Position numbers and translations under genes: made by a program
Notes under the pieces: generated by a model
What the model saw: only the letters and a program-made list of their open reading frames with translations
Told to the model about the DNA's origin: nothing
Databases searched by the model: none
Shown here: positions 11,460 through 21,400 of the stretch, piece after piece
Position numbering within the stretch: position 1 is the stretch's first letter
Layout of the letters: the number at the start of each line of letters is the position of its first letter
NCBI RefSeq assembly: GCF_000003815.2
Contig: NC_049993.1
Span: 5,031,150-5,057,392, forward strand
Direction of reading: 5' to 3'
Origin: Branchiostoma floridae
Lineage: Eukaryota > Chordata > Leptocardii > Amphioxiformes > Branchiostomatidae
DNA: 26,243 nucleotides

Positions 11460-12709
11460 CTGTGAGTGTATGAATGAGTGAGTGAATGAGTTAGTGAGTG
11501 GGTGATAGTGAGTGAGTGAATGAGGGTGAGTCAGCGACAATGACAGTGACAGTGGCATATTTCTGACGTAAGGGGAAGGTAATAAAAAAGTTTACCTGCG
11601 ATTTTGACTTGGTTCGAGGAACATTCCGGACAGTTCACCAGTTGGAACTCCTCCGCCTGCTCCATGTTGTAATCCGTGCTGGCCAACACGATGACGTCAC
11701 CTGGTTGCCAGGAAGTGACGTCATCTGTCAGGCTGATGACAGTATCCGGTGCCACAGCGTCTACAGACATCTCCAAGTGCTTGTCACCTATAAGTGATCG
11801 ATTTTATCAATTATTATTAACAACCACATATTTACAACAGCCGACGTTTCAGTGACCGTCTTTCACCTTTCTTAGGACAATAATGACTGTGGGACCGCGT
11901 AGCACAGTGGTACTGTCTTCGCCTCGTGACCGAGAGGTTGCGGGTTCGAATCCAGCTAGCGCTGCTGTTTTACCGATCTTGTGCCCTTGGGAAAGGCACT
12001 TTACACTGCTTTCCTCACTATACTCAAGTGAAAATGAGTACCTAGCTTCGGCTAGGGCCGTCCCTCGGATAGGACGTTAAATGGAGGTCCCGTGTATGGG
12101 GAGAGTCACACCCTATGCACGTTAAAGAACCCCCACACGTGCGATGGTGCGGTGTGAGATGGAGCAAACCTTTCTGTCTGGAGTTGGTGATTCACTTCAA
12201 ATCACCCGGTTGGAGGCCTGGCGAACCTACATACCGTATTAGCCTGACTAAAATCAAGCCCCTAGCGGCCGGCCCGACAATTGCCGCCACCCGTATTAAG
12301 CCCAGCCGGCGAGAGCTTGTGTAAACACAGGCTACATACCGTATCAGCCAGCGAAAGGGTATATCACCCCGTAAGAGGCGGTATAACCCCGCCGCGTGTA
12401 GACATGTGCGAACATGTGCACATGTGTGTATGGCGGCTTTGAAAAGGTGTTCTTAACACCTGTTTCGCCATACCCTCCAAATGGAGAATCCCAATAAATA
12501 AATAAATAAATAAATAAATAAATGACTGTTTCTACTTCGTACTGCAGCTAGGTGTCGCTGCTGCAGTGTTACAAATGCGGAACCCAAACGTTAAGTACAG
12601 TGCGTTGTTCACTTACCGTTGGCCCACCAGCTGGCAGCGCTGACCTTGAACTCTATCCCGTCATTCGTCGTGAAGACCTTGTCAGCTGTCGCCGGGGTGT
12701 CTTCCGTTA
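6500..12709 (-). CDS. CEMIP-like: CEMIP/CEMIP2-like hyaluronidase, middle portion
   Basis: Seven minus-strand exons join with consistent phases: 12617-12709, 11596-11787, 9338-9507, 8523-8732, 7766-7968, 7093-7162 and 6500-6628. Together they encode about 355 residues that follow human CEMIP/CEMIP2 in order: SWQPGDVIVLASTDY, GVDMRGEVGLLTRNV, FDYDTFGGH, MGQQ-GRYPVHFHMAGDVDE, LSIHHCFSRCVTIHG, GYDTLGHC-FLEDGVEQRNT, STFWIAHPNNNLINNAAAG and EHTPLGKFYNNRAHSN. The family depolymerises hyaluronan outside the cell, and this part corresponds to the region after the G8 domain and into the beta-helix. PKHD1L1 shares some of it, but the full pattern is CEMIP. Human members are near 1,360-1,380 residues, so the N-terminal G8 part and the C-terminal half are missing. 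Gaps (10114-10762, 13448-14145) and the break below 6500 may explain this. CEMIP versus CEMIP2 is not decided; this lineage may predate the split. Confidence 0.88.
6838..7049 (-). mobile_element. Second SINE type with different tRNA head
   Basis: On the minus strand: tggcgtaatcgtgtggcagc (A-box region), caagttcggaacc (B box), then the same central block (gtgcccttgggaaaggc) and ggaggtcccgtg-ttgggga as the other SINEs. It sits in the intron between the last two CEMIP-like exons. The head differs from the 2238 and 11891 copies, so it is a sister family sharing the body. Confidence 0.75.
7093..7162 (-). CDS. CEMIP-like: CEMIP-like exon 6 of fragment
   Basis: A 70-base exon encoding SVSTFWIAHPNNNLINNAAA and GSV, with acceptor attgttttcag and donor GTAAGT. 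It matches the near-invariant FW-A-PNNNLIN-AAAGS block of the family. Confidence 0.93.
7215..7434. repeat. Imperfect inverted-repeat element with GGTGACC arms
   Basis: Left arm 7215-7290 (acgtttggtgaccgtctgtt...) and right arm 7346-7434 (...acagatggtcaccgaaagg) are reverse complements with some mismatches. They share GGTGACC, cttcct-agggcaat and ctgcagtgtta-like parts. A related arm occurs at 11842-11890 plus 12521-12575. No coding sequence is seen. It lies in CEMIP-like intronic DNA. Confidence 0.7.
7766..7968 (-). CDS. CEMIP-like: CEMIP-like exon 5 of fragment
   Basis: It encodes VKDTVGYDTLGHCYFLEDG, RNTLDHNLGL, LLPTDRDATMC and YIPQNNECL, collinear with CEMIP. Phase 0 in, phase 2 out at GTAAGT; the first base of the next exon completes Leu. 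Confidence 0.94.
8239..8452. repeat. CA microsatellite and degenerate CA array
   Basis: (CA)n at about 8239-8305, followed by interrupted ACACACTAACACA units of about 30 bases to 8452. It lies in the intron between CEMIP-like exons 4 and 5. Confidence 0.97.
8523..8732 (-). CDS. CEMIP-like: CEMIP-like exon 4 of fragment
   Basis: Exactly 70 codons, phase 0 on both sides, acceptor ccgttgcag, donor GTCAGT. It holds the family hallmark YPVHFHMAGDVDEVGGY and LSIHHCFSRCVTIHGTHGLL, which belong to the right-handed beta-helix. Confidence 0.95.
8839..9182 (+). repeat. Possible retroposon remnant with ATTC tail
   Basis: The sequence ends in aaaaataaagcttattc followed by (ATTC)n at about 9141-9180, a structure common at the 3' ends of retroposons (AATAAA then a simple repeat). 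The internal 79-codon frame has no recognisable motif. The 5' limit is arbitrary. Confidence 0.35.
9338..9507 (-). CDS. CEMIP-like: CEMIP-like exon 3 of fragment
   Basis: It encodes GVDMRGEVGLLTRNVVITSE, a Cys-rich CYGNHFCQ and FDYDTFGGHLM. Enters in phase 1 and leaves in phase 0. The donor is the less usual GTAGAT. Confidence 0.9.
9508..10113. other. CEMIP-like intron, no feature recognised
   Basis: No exon is seen. A local near-repeat of ccgttgctaggc / tcgttgctatgc occurs at about 9590-9620. The stretch ends at an N gap. Confidence 0.4.
10114..10762. other. Assembly gap (649 N)
   Basis: Sized gap inside the intron between CEMIP-like exons 2 and 3. The splice phases on either side match (phase 1 to phase 1), so no coding exon need be lost in it. 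Confidence 0.98.
10763..11330. other. Intronic sequence with AT tract
   Basis: No coding signal. A (TA)n run of about 40 bases lies at 11153-11194. Confidence 0.5.
11331..11530. repeat. GTGA/ATGA and TG microsatellite
   Basis: (GTGA)n from 11337, then (ATGA)n, then (TG)n at about 11418-11460, then degenerate GTGA to 11530. Open frames here (Ser-Leu-Thr-His repeats) are artefacts. Confidence 0.97.
11596..11787 (-). CDS. CEMIP-like: CEMIP-like exon 2 of fragment
   Basis: It encodes DTVISLTDDVTSWQPGDVIV, ASTDYNMEQAEEFQLVNC and NQVKIAG, near-collinear with CEMIP. Phase 1 at both ends; the GTAAAC donor splits a Gly codon that the next exon completes as GKPLYTHYG. Confidence 0.9.
11891..12520 (+). 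mobile_element. Full-length tRNA-derived SINE with TSD
   Basis: Starts gggaccgcgtagcacagtgg, with B box gggttcgaatcc, the conserved central block cttgtgcccttgggaaaggc, and a tail of (AATA)n at 12493-12520. The 9-bp AATGACTGT directly flanks it at 11882-11890 and 12521-12529, a target-site duplication that fixes both ends. Compared with the 2238 copy it has an extra internal segment bounded by ctacataccgtat repeats (about 12227 and 12330). It inserted into another repeat, in the intron between CEMIP-like exons 1 and 2. Confidence 0.92.
12617..12709 (-). CDS. CEMIP-like: CEMIP-like exon 1 of fragment
   Basis: Read on the minus strand, an acceptor (ttccatag) is followed by TEDTPATADKVFTTNDGIEF and ASWWANG, with a GTAAGT donor in phase 1. 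Homology is weak by eye. It is supported by its phase fit to the next exon (G + GT = Gly, then DKHLEMSVDAV). It would be the most upstream exon present. Confidence 0.6.
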
Positions 12710-13447
12710 CTATGGAACAGAGTTGACAATAATCATGCAAACCTGATTTTTTTTATAAAGAAAAAAATCAAAACAACACTCGTATACAGTGGAGTTATAT
12801 TTCATGGTCATATGACATTGACCAATGAGAAGGCTCCATTTTGCCTTAACCACCGGTCATTATTACTCCATATTCACCACTTGTGAACTCTGTAAATACA
12901 ACACGGCGGTCAAATGAACTCTATAACTTGGTCTTTTGCTGTCAACTTGACACATATTTACACATGCGTTAAGGAGTGTGATATTGAAATATTTCCATGT
13001 ACAGGACTTATCTCACTTATGTCATTTTGATATATGATGTTACCATTAATAACCTGCTCACTCGGTGATTTATTCGGTGGTTATAGAAACCGACCAAGCC
13101 TTATGACATACATGTTCTGCTTTGTGTCGTTGACCAACCAGTAGCCTCCATTTGCAATTCGGGATGAGACTGTGCTTTCAGCCAACAGGGGGTCGGTTAT
13201 TAGAATAACCAACCACTTGTTCATACCTATTTAACATGTGTGTATGCGCGTCACTGTTTAAAAGACCTTTAGCCATAGGTTTGGAAAAATTTACATATAT
13301 GAAGATGTACAGTATATTCCCACCTGAGTACATGATTGTGTTTTCCACGGCTGAGAGGGGGTCTCCTTTAACAGCGACAAAAGCCCAATATTGTCTATGG
13401 AGGGAAATATCGATATCAGACTTTATGAGAACATCCTAATTAAATCG
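12710..13447. repeat. Repeat-like flank upstream of CEMIP-like fragment
   Basis: No exon is seen. ggtggttatagaaaccgacc near 13076 and its imperfect reverse complement ggtcggttattagaataacc near 13191 could be ends of a small inverted-repeat element. A block with ttgaccaa and ctccatttt occurs twice (about 12818 and 13129). Confidence 0.35.
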
Positions 13448-14145
13448 NNNNNNNNNNNNNNNNNNNNNNNNNNNNNNNNNNNNNNNNNNNNNNNNNNNNN
13501 NNNNNNNNNNNNNNNNNNNNNNNNNNNNNNNNNNNNNNNNNNNNNNNNNNNNNNNNNNNNNNNNNNNNNNNNNNNNNNNNNNNNNNNNNNNNNNNNNNNN
13601 NNNNNNNNNNNNNNNNNNNNNNNNNNNNNNNNNNNNNNNNNNNNNNNNNNNNNNNNNNNNNNNNNNNNNNNNNNNNNNNNNNNNNNNNNNNNNNNNNNNN
13701 NNNNNNNNNNNNNNNNNNNNNNNNNNNNNNNNNNNNNNNNNNNNNNNNNNNNNNNNNNNNNNNNNNNNNNNNNNNNNNNNNNNNNNNNNNNNNNNNNNNN
13801 NNNNNNNNNNNNNNNNNNNNNNNNNNNNNNNNNNNNNNNNNNNNNNNNNNNNNNNNNNNNNNNNNNNNNNNNNNNNNNNNNNNNNNNNNNNNNNNNNNNN
13901 NNNNNNNNNNNNNNNNNNNNNNNNNNNNNNNNNNNNNNNNNNNNNNNNNNNNNNNNNNNNNNNNNNNNNNNNNNNNNNNNNNNNNNNNNNNNNNNNNNNN
14001 NNNNNNNNNNNNNNNNNNNNNNNNNNNNNNNNNNNNNNNNNNNNNNNNNNNNNNNNNNNNNNNNNNNNNNNNNNNNNNNNNNNNNNNNNNNNNNNNNNNN
14101 NNNNNNNNNNNNNNNNNNNNNNNNNNNNNNNNNNNNNNNNNNNNN
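13448..14145. other. Assembly gap (698 N)
   Basis: Sized gap between the most upstream CEMIP-like exon and the LINE fragment. Upstream CEMIP exons could lie here, but the missing N-terminal part would normally need more space. Confidence 0.98.
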
Positions 14146-14264
14146 CTCATTACTCTATGCTAAGATTCGTTGTCAAATATTCATATCCAATGTCGATTCG
14201 TTTGTCCTTTTCCAGTGGTTATACGTATTATGTGCCTCGATTCAAACAAATTAAAAGTTGCTTC

Positions 14265-14896
14265 TTTCTTCTTTCGGTTAGGCTGCCAACCTCATCTTTT
14301 TGAGGATTCTGCAGCCGTGGCAACATGGAGAGGTTCACTGCGCAGACTGAGGGGGGATTATATTTTGGATTTAAACATAGACAAGGATGGCGATAGCGCC
14401 ACCTCCGCTGGGAGGCCGTTCCAGTCTCTAATTGTACGTGGGAAGAAGGCATTTTGCCTATATTGGGTTCTACTTACTCTCCAAGCAGAGGTTAGGCTCT
14501 TTTAACGTTTTTTTTAGTCGTTTTTATCGGGCTTTCTATTTTGTCATTTTTTTTCGCTGTGTCCGGCCTAACTTGTTAGGTTTTGACACAGCAAGATATA
14601 ATACAAAATAGAAAGCCCGATAAAAACGACTAAAAAAAAACGTAAAAAAACAGCCTGAGCCTAACCTCTGCTTGGAGAGTAGGTTCTACTAGTCGGTACC
14701 TTGTATGCTGCGGGATGGGTCGATCTCGAACTTCTAGCTTGTGGAGCGGGACTCGTTTTGCAGTTAATAGCCAGATCCCCTGAGTGGTATTTATAAAAAG
14801 TGACCAATCTAGCCCTCCGTCGTCTCTCCTGGAGTGTTGGCCACTCAAGGTCGTGAAGCAACAGCATAGAACCTGTTTGCTTGCCTGTGTACACTT
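14265..14896 (-). mobile_element. 5'-truncated LINE (L2/CR1-type) ORF2 3' end, interrupted
   Basis: On the minus strand, 14691-14896 encodes LLHDLEWPTLQERRRRARLV, TFYKYHSGDLAI and the run up to VPTSRT. After the inserted element, 14358-14465 continues with QYRQNAFFPRT, IRDWNGLP and SPSLSMFKSKI, then TAA. This is the typical extreme C-terminus of reverse-transcriptase ORFs of L2/CR1-like LINEs. Next comes a short 3' region ending ggcagcctaaccgaaagaag, a typical L2-like tail. The frame is intact across the insertion when one target copy is removed. Only the last part of the ORF is present, as usual for 5'-truncated copies. Confidence 0.85.
14475..14681. mobile_element. 207-bp MITE with near-complete foldback and 9-bp TSD
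   Basis: The ends are perfect inverted repeats (TACTCTCCAAGCAGAGGTTA...), extending almost to the centre at about 14573 (cctaac-tt-gttagg). The 9-bp GGTTCTACT flanks it at 14466-14474 and 14682-14690. It is non-coding. A 9-bp duplication is typical of Mutator-like (MULE) elements and also seen in some Merlin elements; the superfamily is inferred. It is inserted inside the LINE fragment, so it is younger than that copy. Confidence 0.93.
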
Positions 14897-15398
14897 ACTG
14901 TCATTGACTCATGCAAATATGATATGAAGTGCTAGAGGTCGCTTTAGTACTACTAATTGGCACTGGCGGAAACATGATGACCTGCAAATATGATCTAGAT
15001 CACTAGTCGTCGCTTTTGCGCTTCAAATTTCGTCGTCGCCAAGGCATCTTTAGAATGTACGATTAGGTTTTTAGGGGTAAATACATTTAATTTTCTTTCG
15101 CCACTCCAAATTTGTAAGAGTTTGAGCAAAAAAAGAATTGAATTTAAATTTTTATAATTTATAAAAGAAATGTATTAGGTAATTTTGTAAAAGATTTATT
15201 CAACATTTGATATTGTTTCTGATAAATAATACTAGACACCCCTGTAACTAGTAAACATGTCCATCAGCTGGGCTTCTATGGATACAGGCGAAGTGGGTGC
15301 ATAGCTGAAAAACGCGGCATACTTTAAGTTTAAAGAGGTAGAATATTGTATAGGTAGGCTCTGTTATAGCCTGAGGAACATCTCCGCGTATTCTCAAG
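14897..15398. promoter_or_regulatory. BTBD19 5' flank / presumed promoter region
   Basis: This is the DNA between the LINE fragment and the BTBD19 start codon. It is AT-rich to about 15240. I see no convincing TATA box at a fixed distance from the ATG, and no transcription start can be placed. Promoter activity is inferred from position only. Confidence 0.3.
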
Positions 15399-15490
15399 AT
15401 GTCGGGCGAGCATAACGAGAGAATAATGGTTGGAGACGTCAAGAAATTCGCCGAAGACGCGAGGAAGATGGTCAACTCACAGGAATTCAG
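15399..15490 (+). CDS. BTBD19: BTBD19 exon 1
   Basis: ATG at 15399 opens MSGEHNERIMVGDVKKFAED and ARKMVNSQEF, and ends in phase 2 (AG) at GTGGGG. The next exon supplies T to make Ser of SDVKF. An in-frame Met at codon 10 is a possible alternative start, but the first gives a length nearest the human protein. Confidence 0.85.
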
Positions 15491-18400
15491 GTGGGGGGTC
15501 CTGGGTTCTGGGTTCGATCTTTTGATGTAACGTTATTCTTGTGTTCAATAACAGATTTTTAATCACTTAAATGTTGTTTAGTGTAGAATATGTATGTTGT
15601 CAAGGCAATTATGTATGTTTCATTGTTCCAAAAGGGTGAGAAAGGGGCGAAGGCAGGGAGGAAGGCGAGGGGGGGTGGGGGGGGGGGGGGTAGAAGGGGA
15701 GTGGGAGGAAAGAAACTGGGATAGAACAAAAACAAGCTAAAAGAGGCATCACCCCTCCCTTTACAGGTGTAAACCTGTTCCTGTCATGGAAACAATTGTT
15801 GAATCAACCTGTGGTTGGGCTGAATTGACTCATTTATCTAAATTATTCAGCTGCTCTTTTGTCAGCTTATTGCACCACACAAAAGAGTTGACAGCCTGGA
15901 GGGTTGTTTGCGTGCACGATCTGATGCACACTACGAGCGATGGGAGTTGTTTGCTATTGTTCATGGTCATCATCAAATGCCCTGAAATTTTCCAATATAT
16001 TTTGAATGTTGTTTTGGAAAATAGTATATAAAAATATAAAAGTCTAAGAATTAAAGCCAAAACTATTTTCAAATTTCATTCTACAAAAAAAGTTATACAA
16101 ATTGATAATTTGTAGTAACGTTACATGTAACGTTCTAAAGAATAAACGAATTGAAAACATATTTAGGTGAAAATTTGTCTTTCAAAGGGAAGCACGCTGT
16201 ATCACAATTATCATCAAAGACCAGATTATGAATGGTTACTATCCAAAGAATCATATTGCCTATTTGTTTTTTAATAATGTCCGGCACAAGGTGACAGCAA
16301 CTTTTTATCTTCTAACGTCACGTGTGTCACATGTGTCATGTTCTTTGTATGTTCTACAGTGATGTTAAATTTGTCATTGGCGATGAGAGAAGAAACATCT
16401 ACGGCCACCGCTGCCTGTTGGCATCTCGCTGCGAGGTGTTCCGTGTCATGTTTGCGGACCATGAGCAGCGTGGAAAGGACACAACGATGTACCCGTTTGT
16501 CTTACAAGACACCAACCCAGACGTCTTCCTCTCCATGTTGGAGTACATCTACACCAGCTGTGTCACTCTGGATGTCCATACAGTGAGCACTGTATAATAT
16601 TTTGTGGGGCTAGAAAAAGAAATGCCTGAAAGAACTAGAATCATGTATAACTGTAAGGTAACCAACAACATACCATATAGGGAGCATTCAGTACTTAACT
16701 AGCATAAATGTGTATAAGAATCATGAGCTATGTTTTGTTATGAAAATGGTTCAGATACTCTCAACTCTCTGTCCAGATGTACTGTATCAAAGGTAGTTGA
16801 ATGATGCGTACGTTCTATATAGATTATAATGATACATTCTGTGCTTCAGTTCTGAGCTGATCATGTTCTCTTTCCATTTCCCCCAGGCGATCGATGTTCT
16901 GGCCATGTCTGTTGGGTATGCGCTGGGAGAACTCACCAAGGTAAATAACTTTTAAAGGAACACTCTCAACTGAATAACTTACTTATCATTAAGTCTTTTT
17001 TGTGGTAAATACTCAAATCTCTTTCTTCCTCTTCCTACAAGTTCACATAGAAAAAGACATAGAAAAATAGTTTGTTTTACAGGCAGTGAAGTTAAAGAGC
17101 TGCTATGACCTTTTTTTGACGATGATCTTTTTTTATTACCCTTGTAGCGCCAATAATGTACAGTTAATTTCGATGAAGCCAAATGACGCGCCCTAACAAG
17201 TTCTCCTCCCCTCCCCTCCAGTTGTGTGAGAAGTACATCTGTGACTCCCTGTCCATCAACAGTGCGTCCGAAGCCATCCAGGCCGCTGTGACCTACAGTC
17301 TGGACGATCTTGGACAGACTTGCCTCGCGTTCATCGAAGACAACACATCTGAGGTCGTCAAGACGAAGGGCTTCCACGAGCTGTCGGACACGGCGCTGGG
17401 GGTGATCCTTCAGAGCGATAGACTAGCGCTGGACGAGCCGGATCTGTTAGAAGCTGTGAGGGACTGGGCTACTGTCAACTCAGTAAGCTGGCCTGTAGAA
17501 GAGATGTTTTCTTATCAGTTGTTTATTTATTTATTTATTGCCAATGATACAACTCATTACATGGATCTGCCTAGGCAGCTTTGGGCTGGTAGCGGCAGAT
17601 CCACAGAGATACAGACGAACATACATCATCAGTCGATGTGATCGCACATGTTTGCACATGTTTACACACGACGGGGTTATAAAAATTCAGTCTGGCTAGT
17701 ACTAGAACACCGATTTCACGCTTACAATATTTGACAAATTCAACATAATTCATACAGCCATTATCTAAGATATTGATATTGCTTGTCTTACCCATGACAT
17801 ATTTCAGGACTGTGTTTTTATCTCCATCCCCAGGTTGTGGTGGGTAAGCCTGTGGCAGAAGTAGCGGAGAAAGTCATCGGCCACGTGAGGCTGCCACTGC
17901 TCGTGCCTGATGAACTCAGCAGGGTGGAGCAGGACAACAAGGACCAGTTAGTGCCGGTAAGTTAATGATTACTAATCAGCTGTTAATAGTTAATGGGTTT
18001 GTTCATTTACTAATGATACAACAACTTGTAAGTTACTAGTAGCAAAATAGTGGCATTAAGGAATGAAGGCATTACTAGGTGAGAAGGAATAACTGGTGCT
18101 GGAAAGTTGAAGATCATTAATCAGCCAGTGCCAGTAAGTTAAGATTAGTATTAAACCAGCATTTGAGTAAGTTATGATTAGTATTAAACTAGCATTTGGT
18201 TCGTGCAGTGCAAGTGAATATATGCTGTAGTGCAGTGTACAGGATATTTGCTAGGAGGAGCTGCTATAGTTCACTCCATGAGGTTGGTACCCAGTACTTT
18301 AATAAATAAGTTAAAAAGACATGTTTCCATTCAATTGGTTCTTACATTTTAAGATTGCCTTGAGGAATAGAGGAACCACAGCTGTAATTGTTCATTTCTT

Positions 18401-21400
18401 CATTAGATTGCTTGGTAATACTGCCCTAGGGGAGAGGAAATAATATTTCTTGTAACCTCATTTGTTTTCATAGCCGGCTCTTCCCCAAGGTCAAGATGAC
18501 CTTCCCTAATGGTGATGCATGATGGGATAAATGAAAGATTAGGTTGTTTGAAGGACGACTTGCTTTAGGAACATTGACAAATAGTGCTCAGTCAGACGTG
18601 GAATTCTACATTATTGAGAGATATTTTTTAGGCTCCCAGATGGACTTCTGTTCATGCACACTGGTTTCACTGATTATTCAAATAACAGGTTGCTAGATTA
18701 ACAATGGCAGAAAGTACAAGGTCATTTCTTATTTCTGCACTCACAAGTCATTGTTAACTGGCCACTTGTGAATTATTGGTTGCTTAAACCTAATCTTATA
18801 CAACTAATAAAACTCAAGAAACTAAAGGGCCACATAAGGTAGTTGTCCCATATACTAGTACACTGCATATTAGAGCCATTTGAGGTTGTTTGATCTTATT
18901 TGAGGTGTTAAGGCAGACGTCCAAAATTTTCCACTATCTCTTGACAATTCGGCATTCAGATTCCTGGCAACTCTTCTCTTCCAACTCACAATTTTTTTGT
19001 GAACTAGTAAAAGTCTACCTTTGTCTCGGTGGACTCAAACATATGTTTGACCCTTCCAGCACCTTTACATAGACATGGGCATACATCAGAATTGTCAATG
19101 ATGCCCTCCTCCCCCACCCCTGATCCATGCAGCAATATCACACATTTAAGAATTGCAGCATGAGACTCTTCATTCCTTTGATCTGCCAGAACTGCAGCAG
19201 CACTCTCCCCTACAATTCACACTAATGACACTTTTACAGTAGATAAGATATGATATAAAGTATAAATCCACCATGATTATTTGTCTGGAGTGTAATTATC
19301 GAAGATCAATAAACTATGGCGAGAGTGATCATACCGCGATGCATCAAGGTGACACGTGGAAGATCAAATCAAATCCTGCACCTGGAGGGATGTATGGATC
19401 TGATTTTTAATACTATCACTTTGAGAAAGAGAAAAGATCTGATACACTGAAAATTTTCAAAATCTTTACCTTGGGTTTTTTTCTGACACTAGCTGTCTTT
19501 TGCTATTCAATGTACAAGAAATGTTCAGATATATGTTACCAGTTAGTAACTATAGTCATTGTTCCATGCAAGTGGCTAGATTTATGTATTTTTCTCATTA
19601 GCAGTATTATGGCATCCAGTGGAATTATGAGAGTTGACATTGCTCTCTCCTCTGTTTTCAAAGAAAGTTGTCTTTACCCATAAGTAATAGCCCAAAGTGT
19701 TTTAAACTTTGCTGATTTCTGACCAGGGCTTTAGCCAGCTCGAAATTTTTTTCCGTCAGCCAATTACAATCGTCGCGAAAACCGCGAAAATTAATTAGAA
19801 GGACTGAACTGAGACCTTGAAAAACGGGTTTTAATGAGATTATCGTATGCGAAAGGGCGCCGACACACATTATCAACAATCATAACAATAGCAAAACAAA
19901 CAGTGTGTGGCTTTTACGGCCGTGGACAGCGTCCCCAAGCCGCCTGTAGCTTCCACCAAGGATTTTTGTCCGTCAAGGTTGACGGATTGGTTTTAAAATT
20001 TTTCCGTCAGACGCAGCACATTTCCGTCAATTGACGGAAAAACGGACGCTGGCTAGAGCCCTGTTTCTGACCCATTCGTTCTGCAAGGATAGATTCAAAC
20101 CAGTACATTGAAGAGGGAATTACTTATTTTTGCATACAGACTACAATGTATCTGAATGCAGGAAACTCCTTTGTACTGACACATTCAAAGGTCCATTTTA
20201 ACACAACCAGTCCCCGTTGTAGGGCAGGATTTGCACTTCAGAGAACTCAGCCAGAAACCTTGCATCTCCTTGCCTTTAACTTGCTAACCTGATAACATAG
20301 AGCGTCTTGTGGGGATTACAGCCCTGCACATAAGTCATCAGGCAAGGCTTTGTACTGTCAGGGGAGCATATACGTAGTCGTTTGTCATTGGGATGGGTGA
20401 TAAGGGGTCTTGGATAGGTCAGTAACTCATGAGGAGATGCAGTCATTCACTGCATGATGACTGTTAACTGTAGACTAAAGGTGGGTACCCGTAAGGTGTA
20501 CCGGTACCAAACTGTTTTTTCTTGTTGGACCGGTTCAGAAAAACTGGACCTGACAAAATTAGTAGACTGGATGCTGGACTGATTCGAAAATGACAAGATT
20601 ATTCTGGCAGGCGTTCCAGTATTTTGTGGTTTACAGATCCAAGAGAAGAACAAAAGAGAAGTAAAGGAGAGTTCCAAGTCATTTTTACCAGGCTTCTACA
20701 GTAGTGGCAAAATATTGGACATTCTGAAACATGGGGCATTTCAAAAACTTACAAATAAGCTTACAAACCAACAGGTTACCGATTTAAATACATCATTGTG
20801 TTTTCATAACAGTCTGCCTTCAGTGGCTTCAGTGAGTACACCAGGGGTTCATTCATGTCTCCCTTGGGAATTTCAGTACAGAGGACTAACAGGTTGCCCG
20901 GTGTCGTTCATGGCCCGTTGCTTGCCCGCTATATCCAGCTGCAATGTTTTCGTCAAACCTTACATTACGGAAGTGGTCAATTAAGTCCAGGTTCTGCTGT
21001 GGTCCGCTATCTCGAGCTGCGATGTTTTCGTCAACCCTTACGTTACGGAAGCCTGTCCGCTATCTCGAGCTGCGATTTTTTAGTCAACCCTTACGTTACG
21101 GAAGCCTGTCCGCTATCTCGAGCTGCGATGTTTTAGTCAACCCTTACGTTACGGAAGCCTGTCCGCTATCTCGAGCTGCGATTTTTTAGTCAACCCTTAC
21201 GTTACGGAAGCCTGTCCGCTATCTCGAGCTGCGATTTTTTAGTCAACCCTTACGTTACGGAAGCCTGTCCGCTATCTCGAGCTGCGATTTTTTTGTCAAC
21301 CCTTACGTTACGGAAGCCTGTCCGCTATCTCGAGCTGCGATTTTTTTGTCAACCCTTACGTTACGGAAGCCTGTCCGCTATCTCGAGCTGCGATTTTTTA

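Noticed and set aside
11891-11965. Functional tRNA gene
   Set aside because: A and B boxes are present, but the body, AATA tail and target duplication show it is the head of a SINE.
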